DNA of 50,652 nt from an uncultured Burkholderiales bacterium (lineage in GTDB: Bacteria > Pseudomonadota > Gammaproteobacteria > Burkholderiales > Burkholderiaceae_C). Position numbers and translations under genes: made by a program. Positions 1 to 8,353 of this stretch are shown here, one piece after another; within the stretch, counting starts at the first letter, position 1; every line of letters starts with the position of its first letter. The DNA lies in assembly GCA_943908475.1 (NCBI GenBank), contig CALTTG010000026.1, positions 1-50,652 of the forward strand. Direction: 5' to 3'. Under the pieces are notes generated by a model. That model was not told the origin of the DNA. It saw nothing but the letters and a program-made list of their open reading frames with translations, and searched no databases.

Positions 1-54
1 AGGTTGACGGACCTCACTTCCATTCAACTGGTACGGCTATGAGGGGGCAGGTCA
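1..54. mobile_element. terminal end of a second insertion sequence, cut by the window edge
   Basis: Read on the minus strand, bases 54 to about 43 give TGACCTGCCCCC, which resembles the TG-starting terminal inverted repeats of IS3-type elements. It abuts exactly the point where the IS5-like transposase reading frame next to it is broken (54/55). On the plus strand an open frame from base 1 ends at TGA 40-42 (last residues SIQLVRL) and could be the C-terminus of this element's transposase. The rest of the element lies outside the window, so the family assignment is an inference from the end sequence only. Confidence 0.4.
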
Positions 55-117
55 GAGGAACTCCCGACGGCGCGTGCGCTTCGTCGACGTTCCCAATACA
101 AGGCTGCTCTGCTTCAT
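55..117 (-). pseudogene. truncated IS5-family transposase N-terminus
   Basis: Starting at the ATG at 115-117 the frame reads MKQSSLVLGTSTKRTRRREFL and then hits a TGA that belongs to the neighbouring sequence. The start MKQ..L with a following TKRTRRREFL block is typical of IS5-group transposases, where the frame normally continues for about 300 or more residues. Only 21 residues remain and none of the DDE catalytic residues are present, so it cannot be functional. Confidence 0.5.
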
Positions 118-185
118 GGGCTCAATGGTCTCAGGCAATCAGGCCGGCGCCAAGCACATGTCCGGGCGGTTTGTGCAGACCTTCC
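55..185 (-). mobile_element. IS5-family insertion sequence remnant (left end plus transposase start)
   Basis: The outer end at 168-185, read on the minus strand, is GGAAGGTCTGCACAAACC, similar to the terminal repeats of IS5-group elements that begin GGAAGGT. It is followed by a short leader and the first 21 codons of a transposase, and is then interrupted at 54/55. The outer end sits directly on the sequence TTAG/CTAA, which fits the YTAR target preference of IS5 elements. That target also supplies the TAA stop of the pyruvyl transferase. No second terminal repeat is present in the window. Family assignment is from recalled end and N-terminal patterns. Confidence 0.5.
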
Positions 186-1082
186 TTAGGGGCCACAACG
201 GATAAGGTCTTCCATTTGCGACAACACTCGCTGCAGTTGCCGTTGATGCCATGCGTCGTCGCTCAAGTATTGAACATCGCCTCGCGCTAGGGCCTGCATG
301 ACCGACAGCACTTTGTCTTGTACTTCAGCTCGATTGGAGATCGGCGGCGGAGGCGTCCAGCTGTCGCCGCTAAACCCCATGCCCATCAGCGAGCGCTTGG
401 CCGAACTCTTGAAGCGAGTGGCGAAATCATGTCGCTCGTCGAGAGTCCAATACTCAGGAACCTCAACGGGCGCATAGGACAGGCCCAGTGACTGGCACCA
501 GTCCTGCCATTTGAAATCCAGAATGTGCCCATATGCCTTTACTGGCACCCATGGCACTCGCATCGCATCGGCGACGATGGCTGCGTGCATTGCATCAGCC
601 AGAACCAATTTGGATCTGTTGATGAGGTGCAGGTTTTCATGGATTTCGCCAGCGGGATCAAGGTAGGTAATGCCTAGCTGTTCACATATAGCTTTCCAGT
701 CTCCATTCATCGCGCTGACTTGATGTGGCATGAACGTGATGAGTTCTCTCGCCGCACAGCGATCCACCATGTCGGCCAACAAGATCGCTGGGTCGGTAAC
801 ACCTTTGTCTGCCGGCAAGTTCAGCGCTTGAGCGGAAAGTGGCCCGCGTACAAATAAAAACTGCCAGTCATCGTTAATGTTTGCAGGCTGGTGATAGCCA
901 ACGCCAGACCCAAAAACACGCTTCTTACCCTGGGCGGGAGCTCGGCTATTGATCAGGGTGCCAATGCCCAGCAAGTGATCACCTTCGCCGTTGAACACGT
1001 TGGGCGCATATTGGTAAAAAATCCAAGGGTTCAGGTCATCGCCAAAGTTCCCTCGCTCGTCTTGATAGTAGAATAATTTCAT
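186..1082 (-). CDS. polysaccharide pyruvyl transferase family protein
   Basis: 298 residues. Members of this family transfer pyruvate from phosphoenolpyruvate to sugars as a ketal, adding negative charge to an exopolysaccharide in the cytoplasm before export. The N-terminus (YYQDERGNFGDDLNPW) carries the N-F-GDDL block that opens this family. The GIGT, GSGVG and FVRGPLSA blocks follow in the usual order, with DPA at about residue 97, and HAAIVADA in the second half. It is the last gene of the leftward series, 12 bp after the deacetylase-glycosyltransferase fusion. Its TAA stop lies at the junction with an IS remnant, so the last residues may have been changed by that insertion. Family assignment is firm; the acceptor sugar is unknown. 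Confidence 0.85.
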   Translation of the reverse strand: MKLFYYQDERGNFGDDLNPWIFYQYAPNVFNGEGDHLLGIGTLINSRAPAQGKKRVFGSGVGYHQPANINDDWQFLFVRGPLSAQALNLPADKGVTDPAILLADMVDRCAARELITFMPHQVSAMNGDWKAICEQLGITYLDPAGEIHENLHLINRSKLVLADAMHAAIVADAMRVPWVPVKAYGHILDFKWQDWCQSLGLSYAPVEVPEYWTLDERHDFATRFKSSAKRSLMGMGFSGDSWTPPPPISNRAEVQDKVLSVMQALARGDVQYLSDDAWHQRQLQRVLSQMEDLIRCGP

Positions 1083-1094
1083 CCTTCACCTTAT

Positions 1095-3275
1095 TCAAAT
1101 GTTCATAACGCTGCGGTAGACGCGCATGGTTTGGTCAGCACATATTTGCGGATGAAATCTCTCGACTGCATCCATCGCTTGTGCGGTCATGACTTGAGAA
1201 TCTGGATGCCTAGACTTGGCCAAAGCCTCAGAAAGGCTATTGGCCAAAGACCGGACATCGCGTGGCTCAAAAAGGTAGCCGTTAGAACCATTACGAACAA
1301 TCTCCGGTGCAGCCCCATGTGATGGCCCCACGAAGATGCAACGCGAAGCCATTGCTTCCAGCATAACAAGGCCCAGTGGCTCTGGCTCGGTCGATGCCGA
1401 GACCACCACATCGATTTGAGAATAAAGAGCAGACAAGCCGTCTGTGCGACCCAAAAAGCAGATCCGCTCGCTCAATCCCAGTTGCGCTACTCGCTCTTGC
1501 AGAGATTGGGCATATGAGGGATCGCCTCGGTCGGGTGTACCTCCCACAACCAACCAAGTCACGGTGTCGTCAGCGGGCAGACAGGCTATCGCTTCCAGGA
1601 AGAGATCTTGTCCCTTCCACGGCACGAGCATACCCACCATGGCTACCAAGAGCTGACATGGCCCCAAGCCCAACTGCTGCCTGAGATCAACAGTAGGTTG
1701 CTCGCTGGCAGGCGGAGCAAGCACTGCCACCGAGTCGTACACTTGCCGGATGCGGTTAGCCGGGACCTTGTATTTGAGGAGGTCCGCAGCCAGCCACATA
1801 GAGACGGGGACAAACGCCGAGGCGCCACGCAGCAGCTGAGGCGCCGATGCAACGTAATCGATTGCACCTCGGACATGCTGAACGTAGGGAATGTGCTGCA
1901 TGCACGCCACCCAAAGGGCCTCGCGGTTAGACGCAGGATCGTTATTGCCGTGGATGAGGTCGGGGCGCAACTGCTCCGCGTACCGCCACAAACGCAGAAG
2001 GTAAGGCAGGCGGTTGGCCACGTCGTCCAGCCGCCCAACCCCGAACAGCAACACACGTTTGAGCAGCGCTGGCCATGGCTGAGTCGCGATTGATCTGGCC
2101 ATGGACTTGGTATCAATGAGCCTATCAGGAATCACGCGGCACGATTTGACGGGCGACAGGTTGGCAAACATGCTTGTTGGCAAATTACTGACAACATGAA
2201 ACTCAGCCTGTTGTGCGTTCGATCCGCTGACCAAGTTCTGCGCCGCTGTGACCGCCCCACCAAACCCAGCCCCGTTCTCAACCAGCAAGACACGGATGGG
2301 GCGACGCACCTCTACCTGCGACAAAGACTTCCTCATAGGTCGTAACAGGTTACGAGCCATCTGCGCCAAGACCCTGGATTTGCCAGGTCCCCAAGGGGTG
2401 AAACGAGGAATCTCGAACGGCGAAGTACCCACGCGCGCCGCCCCCCATGCAGTGGTCACAGCGTGTCGGTAGCCGGCTCTCCGAACCATCTCGATGTGTT
2501 GCTGTGTGAAATCAAATCCAGGGCGCCCGTTTGGATAGGCAAAAGCCGTCACCTCTCCACCGATCATGTCGGACAACTGGTTCCTCGCATCTCTTATTTC
2601 AGCTTGGGCAGCCTCCTCACCGCATAAAGCCAAGATTGGATGAGAGCAGGTATGCGCACCGATGTCAAAACCGGCCCGTGCCAACTGCCTCACATGCTCC
2701 TCGGTCAGCGTGGGTAATGACGCCACCTCGCCTACCATCTTGCGGGTCAACTGGACAAGTAACTCTTCGCGCTCTCGCGTACCCTGGTATTTCAGTAGGG
2801 ACTCGAGCACTCGGTAAGCAGCCTTTTTATCGTCTAGGCTACGCAGTGGCACCACAGGCAAGCCCCCCTCAGCAAACCTGATGTGAGAGGCCGTGCACGA
2901 CATCAAGGCATGGGCCAGCCGCTCATGCCAAGTAGGTAAGCCAGAGAACTGCCCTGTGGTGACGTAGAACGTGGCGTGCAACCCCCTTCTTTGTAGCTCA
3001 GGAACTGCACCATCAAGCCAGCTGGAGTAGCCGTCATCGAAAGTCAGACAGGCGGCGTGCGGCGGCAACTTGCCGCGCACCATACCCTGCACGACCTCAT
3101 GCAAAGGTAATACCGTGAAATGCGCCTGCACCACATCAAGCATCTTCACGAAACGCTGAAAAGAAAGGTCGGGCGGCAATATGGCTGAATGGGTCGGCAC
3201 GGCATGGAAAGCCAGCACAGAGAGCCGATCTCGCGTGAGCCACCTCAGGCCCATTTTCGTGCATGATTCAAGCAT
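1095..3275 (-). CDS. polysaccharide deacetylase-glycosyltransferase (GT4) fusion
   Basis: About 726 residues in two domains. The N-terminal part is a NodB-type carbohydrate esterase: LTFDDGYSSW at about 76-85 carries the catalytic and metal aspartates, GAHTCSHP at about 203-210 gives the H-x3-H metal site, and FAYPNGRPG follows near 245. From about 325 a GT-B glycosyltransferase of family 4 begins (RVLLVENGAGFGGAV), with VGMLVPWKGQD and the nucleotide-sugar motif EPEPLGLVMLEAMAS near 630. The two activities are usually on separate proteins. The frame is open up to 3356, but that overlaps the ligase gene. The ATG at 3273-3275, with a G-rich stretch about 8-12 bases before it and an 8-base overlap with the ligase stop, is the best start; the ATG at 3252-3254 is an alternative. 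The pair of domains suggests N-deacetylation coupled to sugar transfer, which is inference. Confidence 0.8.
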   Translation of the reverse strand: MLESCTKMGLRWLTRDRLSVLAFHAVPTHSAILPPDLSFQRFVKMLDVVQAHFTVLPLHEVVQGMVRGKLPPHAACLTFDDGYSSWLDGAVPELQRRGLHATFYVTTGQFSGLPTWHERLAHALMSCTASHIRFAEGGLPVVPLRSLDDKKAAYRVLESLLKYQGTREREELLVQLTRKMVGEVASLPTLTEEHVRQLARAGFDIGAHTCSHPILALCGEEAAQAEIRDARNQLSDMIGGEVTAFAYPNGRPGFDFTQQHIEMVRRAGYRHAVTTAWGAARVGTSPFEIPRFTPWGPGKSRVLAQMARNLLRPMRKSLSQVEVRRPIRVLLVENGAGFGGAVTAAQNLVSGSNAQQAEFHVVSNLPTSMFANLSPVKSCRVIPDRLIDTKSMARSIATQPWPALLKRVLLFGVGRLDDVANRLPYLLRLWRYAEQLRPDLIHGNNDPASNREALWVACMQHIPYVQHVRGAIDYVASAPQLLRGASAFVPVSMWLAADLLKYKVPANRIRQVYDSVAVLAPPASEQPTVDLRQQLGLGPCQLLVAMVGMLVPWKGQDLFLEAIACLPADDTVTWLVVGGTPDRGDPSYAQSLQERVAQLGLSERICFLGRTDGLSALYSQIDVVVSASTEPEPLGLVMLEAMASRCIFVGPSHGAAPEIVRNGSNGYLFEPRDVRSLANSLSEALAKSRHPDSQVMTAQAMDAVERFHPQICADQTMRVYRSVMNI

Positions 3276-4584
3276 TCCATGACCCCCGGATACTGACACG
3301 ATCAGAATTTTGAGACTGCTTAACAGCGCACCATACGACCTGCTGCAACATGGCAATATAATAAGCTAACTCATAATAGCCAATGCTCAGGGCCGCCCCA
3401 CCAACCAGATAGACCACCATGCTGGCGGAGAGCATATTCGACAATTCAGCTGCCCACCCCATATTTTCCGGATCTCTTGCCGCGAATAACCGGATTCGCC
3501 CCCAATTATAAAACGAGCCCAACATCAAAATTAAAAACAAAATGAGCCCAGCAAAGCCCAAGTCGCCCACAACCTCAAAATAAATACTATGACTAGCAGC
3601 GGCATAGTTGGTATCGGGGGTATCAACGAACCCCAGCAGTCCAGGCTTATATCGAAAATACTCGAAAATAGATGGCGCTTGGCCTGCATGGTAGCCCCCC
3701 CCCAGCATGGGATTTTCAAGAGCGATGGCACTAGCACGCTTCCAAGCGGTAACCCGCCCCATGAAAGATTTATCCTCGTCAGCGCTCTTGATGGTGTCCA
3801 TCCGGTTGAACCATTTGTCAGACGCCAACTGCGTGACCAGCAAACCCAGCGTGGCGGCCATGAGCAGCCCGGCCACGCGGCGCTTGCTGATGAGAATGAT
3901 CCAGGCCCCCATTGCCACCACCGAGATCAACGCCCCACGCGAGTTGGTGGCCAGCACCGCCAAGAAAGTGATGATGAAGGAAACCAGCGTGCCCCAGCGC
4001 GTGATCCAGCTTTTAGCAAACCGATAGATGTAGATCAGCAGCGGCATGGACATGAGCAACATCGCTGCGTAGTGGTTGTTGTCGCCGAACTTCTGGATGC
4101 CCGCCGCGTTGTGGTTACCGGCGCTGGAAATGAACTTCAGCCCATCGATGAAGCCATGGAAGCACACGCCCATGGCCAGCAGCATGACAAAGATGTTGAT
4201 GCGACGCCGGTCGTAGAGAAAGAGCGGCATCAACAAACAGAGCAAGATGATCTTCACCATGTTGCTGTAAATCAGCCAGTTGTGGGGCAAGCCGGGATAC
4301 GCAAACAAAGCGCTCAAAAGGCCATGAATGAGCATGACGATCATCACCTTCGCCACCCAGCCCCCACCATAGGCCACGTTACCCCGGTTGGCCGGGACCA
4401 ACAAGAGCCCCAAGGTGATCATGGCGAAGATCTGCGACAGCGGGATTCCCACCATGAAACCGTACAGGTAACTGTGGATCGCGATCAAACCTGCCCACGA
4501 CCACAGTAGGAAGGCCGCGAACACATTGGTCAGAGCCAGGGGGATGTACAGCAGCACGAAGCCGAAGACCAGCAGGTCACGCAC
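3268..4584 (-). CDS. putative O-glycosylation ligase, exosortase A system-associated (Wzy/WaaL-like)
   Basis: 438 residues, polytopic, with about ten hydrophobic segments and a long periplasmic loop between about residues 260 and 340. It resembles TIGR03097, the O-antigen-ligase-like protein found with exosortase A systems, which is thought to join or polymerise glycan units in the periplasm. The opening RDLLVFGFVLLYIPLAL and the SRGA block after the middle helices are typical. The start is a GTG at 4582-4584 with TAGGAG about 8 bases upstream. It lies 3 bp after the small membrane protein gene. A run of nine G on the coding strand encodes Gly-Gly-Gly in LGGGYH, making this gene a candidate for slippage. 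The choice between ligase and polymerase cannot be made from sequence. Confidence 0.8.
   Translation of the reverse strand: MRDLLVFGFVLLYIPLALTNVFAAFLLWSWAGLIAIHSYLYGFMVGIPLSQIFAMITLGLLLVPANRGNVAYGGGWVAKVMIVMLIHGLLSALFAYPGLPHNWLIYSNMVKIILLCLLMPLFLYDRRRINIFVMLLAMGVCFHGFIDGLKFISSAGNHNAAGIQKFGDNNHYAAMLLMSMPLLIYIYRFAKSWITRWGTLVSFIITFLAVLATNSRGALISVVAMGAWIILISKRRVAGLLMAATLGLLVTQLASDKWFNRMDTIKSADEDKSFMGRVTAWKRASAIALENPMLGGGYHAGQAPSIFEYFRYKPGLLGFVDTPDTNYAAASHSIYFEVVGDLGFAGLILFLILMLGSFYNWGRIRLFAARDPENMGWAAELSNMLSASMVVYLVGGAALSIGYYELAYYIAMLQQVVWCAVKQSQNSDRVSIRGSWNA
3695..3703. repeat. nine-base C/G homopolymer inside the ligase gene
   Basis: Nine consecutive C on the plus strand, nine G on the coding strand, within the codons GGG GGG GGC of the O-glycosylation ligase. 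A change of one base would shift the frame about two thirds of the way through the protein. It is the longest mononucleotide run I noticed in the window, together with the T/A run at 4660-4668. Confidence 0.85.
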
Positions 4585-4587
4585 AGA

Positions 4588-4755
4588 TCATCTCCTACGA
4601 CGCACCGGCTTGGGCGTTTTGTCGAGGCTGGTGTTGAACTCGAAGATCTGGATGAGCGGTTTTTTTTTCTTGTCGTTGCCCGTCAGCCGCTTGGCATGGA
4701 TGAGCATGAACCAGACAAACACCAACATGCACAACATGAGCAAGGCTTCGATCAT
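4588..4755 (-). CDS. small single-pass membrane protein of unknown function (55 aa)
   Basis: 55 residues starting MIEALLMLCMLVFVWFMLIH: one hydrophobic segment (about 3-20) followed by a basic, probably cytoplasmic tail with KKKK and a terminal RRRR. Its ATG (4753-4755) overlaps the stop of the upstream glycosyltransferase as ATGA, and its stop lies 3 bp before the GTG of the ligase gene, so it is almost certainly translated as part of the operon. The longer in-frame extension upstream falls inside the glycosyltransferase gene and is not needed. I do not recognise a family. By position it could be an accessory subunit of the ligase or the adjacent glycosyltransferase, which is inference. Confidence 0.65.
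   Translation of the reverse strand: MIEALLMLCMLVFVWFMLIHAKRLTGNDKKKKPLIQIFEFNTSLDKTPKPVRRRR
4660..4668. repeat. nine-base T/A homopolymer inside the small membrane protein gene
   Basis: Nine T on the plus strand, read as A9 on the coding strand, within codons for NDKKKKP. Slippage here would alter the basic tail of the 55-residue membrane protein. It lies about 1 kb from the nine-base G tract in the next gene. Confidence 0.8.
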
Positions 4756-5966
4756 GCGGCGCTCCTCTTGGCCAGAACCTGCTGAAAGAGATTGATCTGG
4801 CCTTGGGTGGTGTCGTCCCAGCTGAAGCGTTCGGCATAGGCCCGGGTGGCAGAGGGATCCGGCCGGTGGCGACTCAGGTGCTGCCACGCCTCGATCAGCG
4901 AGGCCGCATCGCGCGCGCGCATCAACACACCCGCCTCGGGGGTGGCTACCACTTCAGGAGTGCCCCAGATGTTGGTCGCTACCACAGGTGTCCCACAGGC
5001 CATGGATTCAAGCAAGACATTGGCCCAGCCTTCACGGTCTGAACACAGGGTCAATGCATCGGCAGCGCTATACCACCACTTCAATTCGGTCTGGGGAACG
5101 GGCCCCAGAAAGGTCAGCCGGTCGCTGACCTTCAGACGCGCAGCCAGTTGCTCCAGGCTTTGGTGCTCCTCGCCTGCACCGGCGATCAACAAGCGCGCAT
5201 CAGGCAGGCCCGCCAGCGCCTCGACGGCGATGTGGTGGCCTTTGCGCGCCACCAGGTGACCAACCGACAGCAAGTAGGTCAGGTCAGGCCGCAGGCCCAG
5301 GCGCTGGCGTGAGGCTACCTTGCCTTCAGGGGTGAAGCGCTGAAGATCGACGCCATTGCGCAAAGTGTGCAGCTTGTGGCGCTCGGCACCCAGCTCGGCC
5401 AGGGTGTGCATCAAAGCCTGGCACACCCCGATCGAGGCCGAGGCGGCTTGTGCCGTCTTGAGGATCAGGTGGCGGGGATAGGCGTGCTGCGGGATCAGGT
5501 TCAGGTCGGTACCACGGGCGGTCACGACAAAGGGCTTGCCCAGCCATCGAGACAGCAGCATGGCCGCCACCCCATCCGGGTAGTAGTAGTGGGCGTCGAT
5601 GAGGTCGAAGTCGAAGCCCTCACGCTGTAGCTTGCGGATCGCTCTCAAGGCGCCCAGTGCCAGCGAGTAAGGCGCCACGTTCATCCCAACCTTGGGAGGG
5701 AGTAAGTACCGCGGATGCACGACTTCGATGCCATTGCGGGTCTCCGCCGCAGGCGTGGCCGCGAACTTGGCGTAATCGCCATAACGTGGGTTCTGGGAAG
5801 GAAACCACGGCACCGGAGCCACCACTCTTGCCTCAACCTGGCCCGATTTGAGCAACTCGCGCAGGCGCGCCTCCACGAACACGCCGTGTACAGGCCGGAC
5901 GCTGCTAGGGTACAGCGTCGAGAACAGCAGGAGCCGGATCACCTCGGGGCCTTCAGCGCCAGACAC
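4752..5966 (-). CDS. glycosyltransferase family 4 protein
   Basis: 404 residues, GT-B fold. The N-terminal acceptor domain opens IRLLLFSTLYPSSVRPVHG and contains VVTARGTDLN. The C-terminal nucleotide-sugar domain carries SVGHLVARKGHH and the E-x7-E type motif DREGWANVLLESMACGTPVV (about 313-332). Such enzymes transfer an activated sugar to a lipid-linked intermediate at the inner membrane face. The start is a GTG at 5964-5966, overlapping the end of wecC by 14 bp; an in-frame GTG eight codons later is possible. The position after wecB-wecC suggests, without proof, that it may use an amino-uronic sugar donor. Confidence 0.85.
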   Translation of the reverse strand: MSGAEGPEVIRLLLFSTLYPSSVRPVHGVFVEARLRELLKSGQVEARVVAPVPWFPSQNPRYGDYAKFAATPAAETRNGIEVVHPRYLLPPKVGMNVAPYSLALGALRAIRKLQREGFDFDLIDAHYYYPDGVAAMLLSRWLGKPFVVTARGTDLNLIPQHAYPRHLILKTAQAASASIGVCQALMHTLAELGAERHKLHTLRNGVDLQRFTPEGKVASRQRLGLRPDLTYLLSVGHLVARKGHHIAVEALAGLPDARLLIAGAGEEHQSLEQLAARLKVSDRLTFLGPVPQTELKWWYSAADALTLCSDREGWANVLLESMACGTPVVATNIWGTPEVVATPEAGVLMRARDAASLIEAWQHLSRHRPDPSATRAYAERFSWDDTTQGQINLFQQVLAKRSAA

Positions 5967-7173
5967 CTTTGGTGTCGATCACAACCTTGTCTTTGATAAG
6001 CTCGCGGTCGATCTCCAGAAACTCGGTGTGGTCCACCAGCAGCACGAGGATGTCGGCCTTCTGTAGCGCCGTGCGCAGGTCCATCAAAGGCACGGGCGAC
6101 TTCGTTGGATCGACGTTGGGATCGCAGGCGTAGACCTGGCCGATGCCATCCTTGTGCAGGTGCTCAGTGATCTCCAGGGAGGGCGATTCGCGCATGTCGT
6201 CGATGTTAGCCTTGAAGGTCAGGCCCATGCACACGATGACGGGATCCTTGAAGCGGGCCGCCTTGGCACGCACCTTGTCCATGACCCAGTTAGGCTTGCT
6301 GTCGTTGACTTCGCGGGCAGTGCGGATGAGGCGTGCGGCTTGTGGGGCACTGGAGACGATGAACCAGGGATCCACCGCAATGCAATGCCCGCCCACGCCA
6401 GGGCCGGGCTGCAGGATGTTGACGCGGGGATGGCGGTTGGCCAGGGCGATGGTGTCCCAAACATTGATGCCCAGTTGCTCACAGATGATGGAGAGCTCAT
6501 TGGCAAAGGCAATGTTGACATCGCGGAAGGAGTTTTCGACCAACTTGGAAAGTTCAGCGGTGCGGCTGTCGGTTTCGAGGATGGCGCCGGCGCAAAACGT
6601 TTTGTAGAGGGCTTTGGCTTTGGCCACTGCGGCCTTGGTCGTGCCTCCGATGATGCGGTCGTTGTCCACCAGTTCACGCAGGATGTGGCCAGGCAACACC
6701 CGCTCGGGACAGTGTGCGGCGTACACCTTGCCCTTGAGCTCGGGGCGCATCTCTTCGACGATGCGCTCGATCAGTTCGGTGGTGCCGACGGGCGAGGTCG
6801 ACTCGAGGATGATGAGATTATCCTCTTGGAGGTGAGGCACGATGGCCCGGGTGGCCGACTCGACGTAGCTCAGGTCGGGCGCCTTAGGATTGTCCCCCTC
6901 TACCCGGAAGGGGGTCGGCACCGCGATGATGAAGGTATCGCCTTGCTCGGGCACGAGCGATGCCTTGAGGTGCCCGCTGTTCACTGCCGACTTGACGAGG
7001 ATGTCCAAGTCGGGTTCGATGATGTGAATTCGTCCCGAATTGATCGTGTTAACGGCAGATTCGTTGACGTCGACGCCCACGACAGTGTGACCTTTGGTTG
7101 CCAGCATTGACGCGGTGGGCAGGCCGATGTAACCCAGACCCATGACAATGATTTTTTGTAGTTCACGTGCCAT
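5953..7173 (-). CDS. wecC: UDP-N-acetyl-D-mannosamine dehydrogenase
   Basis: 406 residues, the usual length of nucleotide-sugar dehydrogenases. It oxidises UDP-ManNAc to UDP-ManNAcA with two NAD+ in the cytoplasm. The Rossmann motif GLGYIGLPTASML is at about 12-24. The helix that links the domains is followed by GPGVGGHCIAVDPWF, whose Cys (about 263) is the expected catalytic thiol. The UDP-binding domain ends with DTKGVW. The ATG directly follows the TGA of wecB, so the two are translationally linked, which supports ManNAcA rather than glucuronate as product. Confidence 0.92.
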   Translation of the reverse strand: MARELQKIIVMGLGYIGLPTASMLATKGHTVVGVDVNESAVNTINSGRIHIIEPDLDILVKSAVNSGHLKASLVPEQGDTFIIAVPTPFRVEGDNPKAPDLSYVESATRAIVPHLQEDNLIILESTSPVGTTELIERIVEEMRPELKGKVYAAHCPERVLPGHILRELVDNDRIIGGTTKAAVAKAKALYKTFCAGAILETDSRTAELSKLVENSFRDVNIAFANELSIICEQLGINVWDTIALANRHPRVNILQPGPGVGGHCIAVDPWFIVSSAPQAARLIRTAREVNDSKPNWVMDKVRAKAARFKDPVIVCMGLTFKANIDDMRESPSLEITEHLHKDGIGQVYACDPNVDPTKSPVPLMDLRTALQKADILVLLVDHTEFLEIDRELIKDKVVIDTKGVWR

Positions 7174-8310
7174 TCAAGCACCTCTATAAATGGATTGAAT
7201 AACGTCGACAATGCGGGCCGCTGCCTGGCCGTCGCCGTAGGGATTATGGGCAAGGGCCATGGACTGGTACGCGTGGTCATCACTCAAGAGACGCTCGCAC
7301 TCGTCCACGATGCCTTGGCGCGAGGTACCCACCAGTTTCACTGTGCCAGCTGAGACCGCTTCCGGTCGTTCGGTAGTGTCGCGCATGACAAGCACCGGTT
7401 TACCCAGAGAAGGCGCCTCTTCTTGCACGCCACCGGAGTCCGTGATGATCATGTAAGAACGGTCCATAAGGTAGACGAAGGGCAGGTAATCCACAGGGTC
7501 GATCAAATGAACATTGGACAGCCTGCGTTCAGCCAGGATGTCATTGACGGGCTGTCGCACATTGGGGTTGAGGTGCACCGGGTACAGCACCTCCACATCC
7601 GGATGACGCTCAGCAATGTCGACCAGCGCGCGGCAAATGTTCTGGAAACCTTCGCCAAAATTCTCGCGGCGATGGCCTGTCACCAAAATCAGGCGCTTGG
7701 TGGCATCCAAGAACGCAAAGCGTTGTTCCAACTCTGCGCGGACAGCAGCATCGTCTCGAAGCTTGGCGCGCACGTCCAGCAGGGCATCAATCACCGTGTT
7801 TCCGGTGACGTGGATACGTTGCTCGGCAGTCCCCTCTCTCGTGAGGTTTTGCTTGGACTGCTCGGTGGGCGAGAAATGAAGGTCGGCAACCACGCCAGTT
7901 ACCATGCGGTTGACCTCTTCAGGAAAAGGCGACGCCTTGTTGCCAGTCCTCAAGCCGGCTTCGACGTGAGCAACCGGAACGCGCGCGTAAAAGGCCGCCA
8001 AGCTGGCTGCCAAAGTAGTGGTCGTGTCACCGTGTACCAGCACCCAGTCGGGCTTGGTCTGCGCCAGCACACCTTTCAAACCCATGAGAATGTTCGACGT
8101 CACGTCGTACAGGTCTTGTCCCGGCTTCATGATGTCGAGGTCGAAATCAGGCGTGATCTCGAACAGCTTCAACACTTGGTCCAGCATCTGCCTGTGCTGG
8201 GCGGTCACGCAAACCACAGTCTGAATCCCTGGCGTTGATTGCAGGCGTTTGACGACTGGCGCCATCTTGATGGCTTCAGGACGAGTCCCGAAGATCACCA
8301 TTGCTTTCAT
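7174..8310 (-). CDS. wecB: UDP-N-acetylglucosamine 2-epimerase (non-hydrolysing)
   Basis: 378 residues. It interconverts UDP-GlcNAc and UDP-ManNAc, feeding wecC. It shows FGTRPEAIKMAPV at the N-terminus, VHGDTTTTLAA, HVEAGLRTG, VTGHRRENFG and TDSGGVQEEAPSLGKPVL in the expected order. The frame is open to 8397, but those codons run into the acyltransferase gene. The ATG at 8308-8310 has AGGGA about 6-10 bases upstream and gives the standard family length, whereas the ATG two codons earlier sits too close to that site. Confidence 0.93.
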   Translation of the reverse strand: MKAMVIFGTRPEAIKMAPVVKRLQSTPGIQTVVCVTAQHRQMLDQVLKLFEITPDFDLDIMKPGQDLYDVTSNILMGLKGVLAQTKPDWVLVHGDTTTTLAASLAAFYARVPVAHVEAGLRTGNKASPFPEEVNRMVTGVVADLHFSPTEQSKQNLTREGTAEQRIHVTGNTVIDALLDVRAKLRDDAAVRAELEQRFAFLDATKRLILVTGHRRENFGEGFQNICRALVDIAERHPDVEVLYPVHLNPNVRQPVNDILAERRLSNVHLIDPVDYLPFVYLMDRSYMIITDSGGVQEEAPSLGKPVLVMRDTTERPEAVSAGTVKLVGTSRQGIVDECERLLSDDHAYQSMALAHNPYGDGQAAARIVDVIQSIYRGA

Positions 8311-8353
8311 GTTCATCCCTTTATTCGAACCGATTTGGGTTTGGAATGTCGCG

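Noticed and set aside
39..290. Short plus-strand open frame across the IS remnant and the pyruvyl transferase end
   Set aside because: Crosses an IS junction and the real minus-strand gene; no family features.
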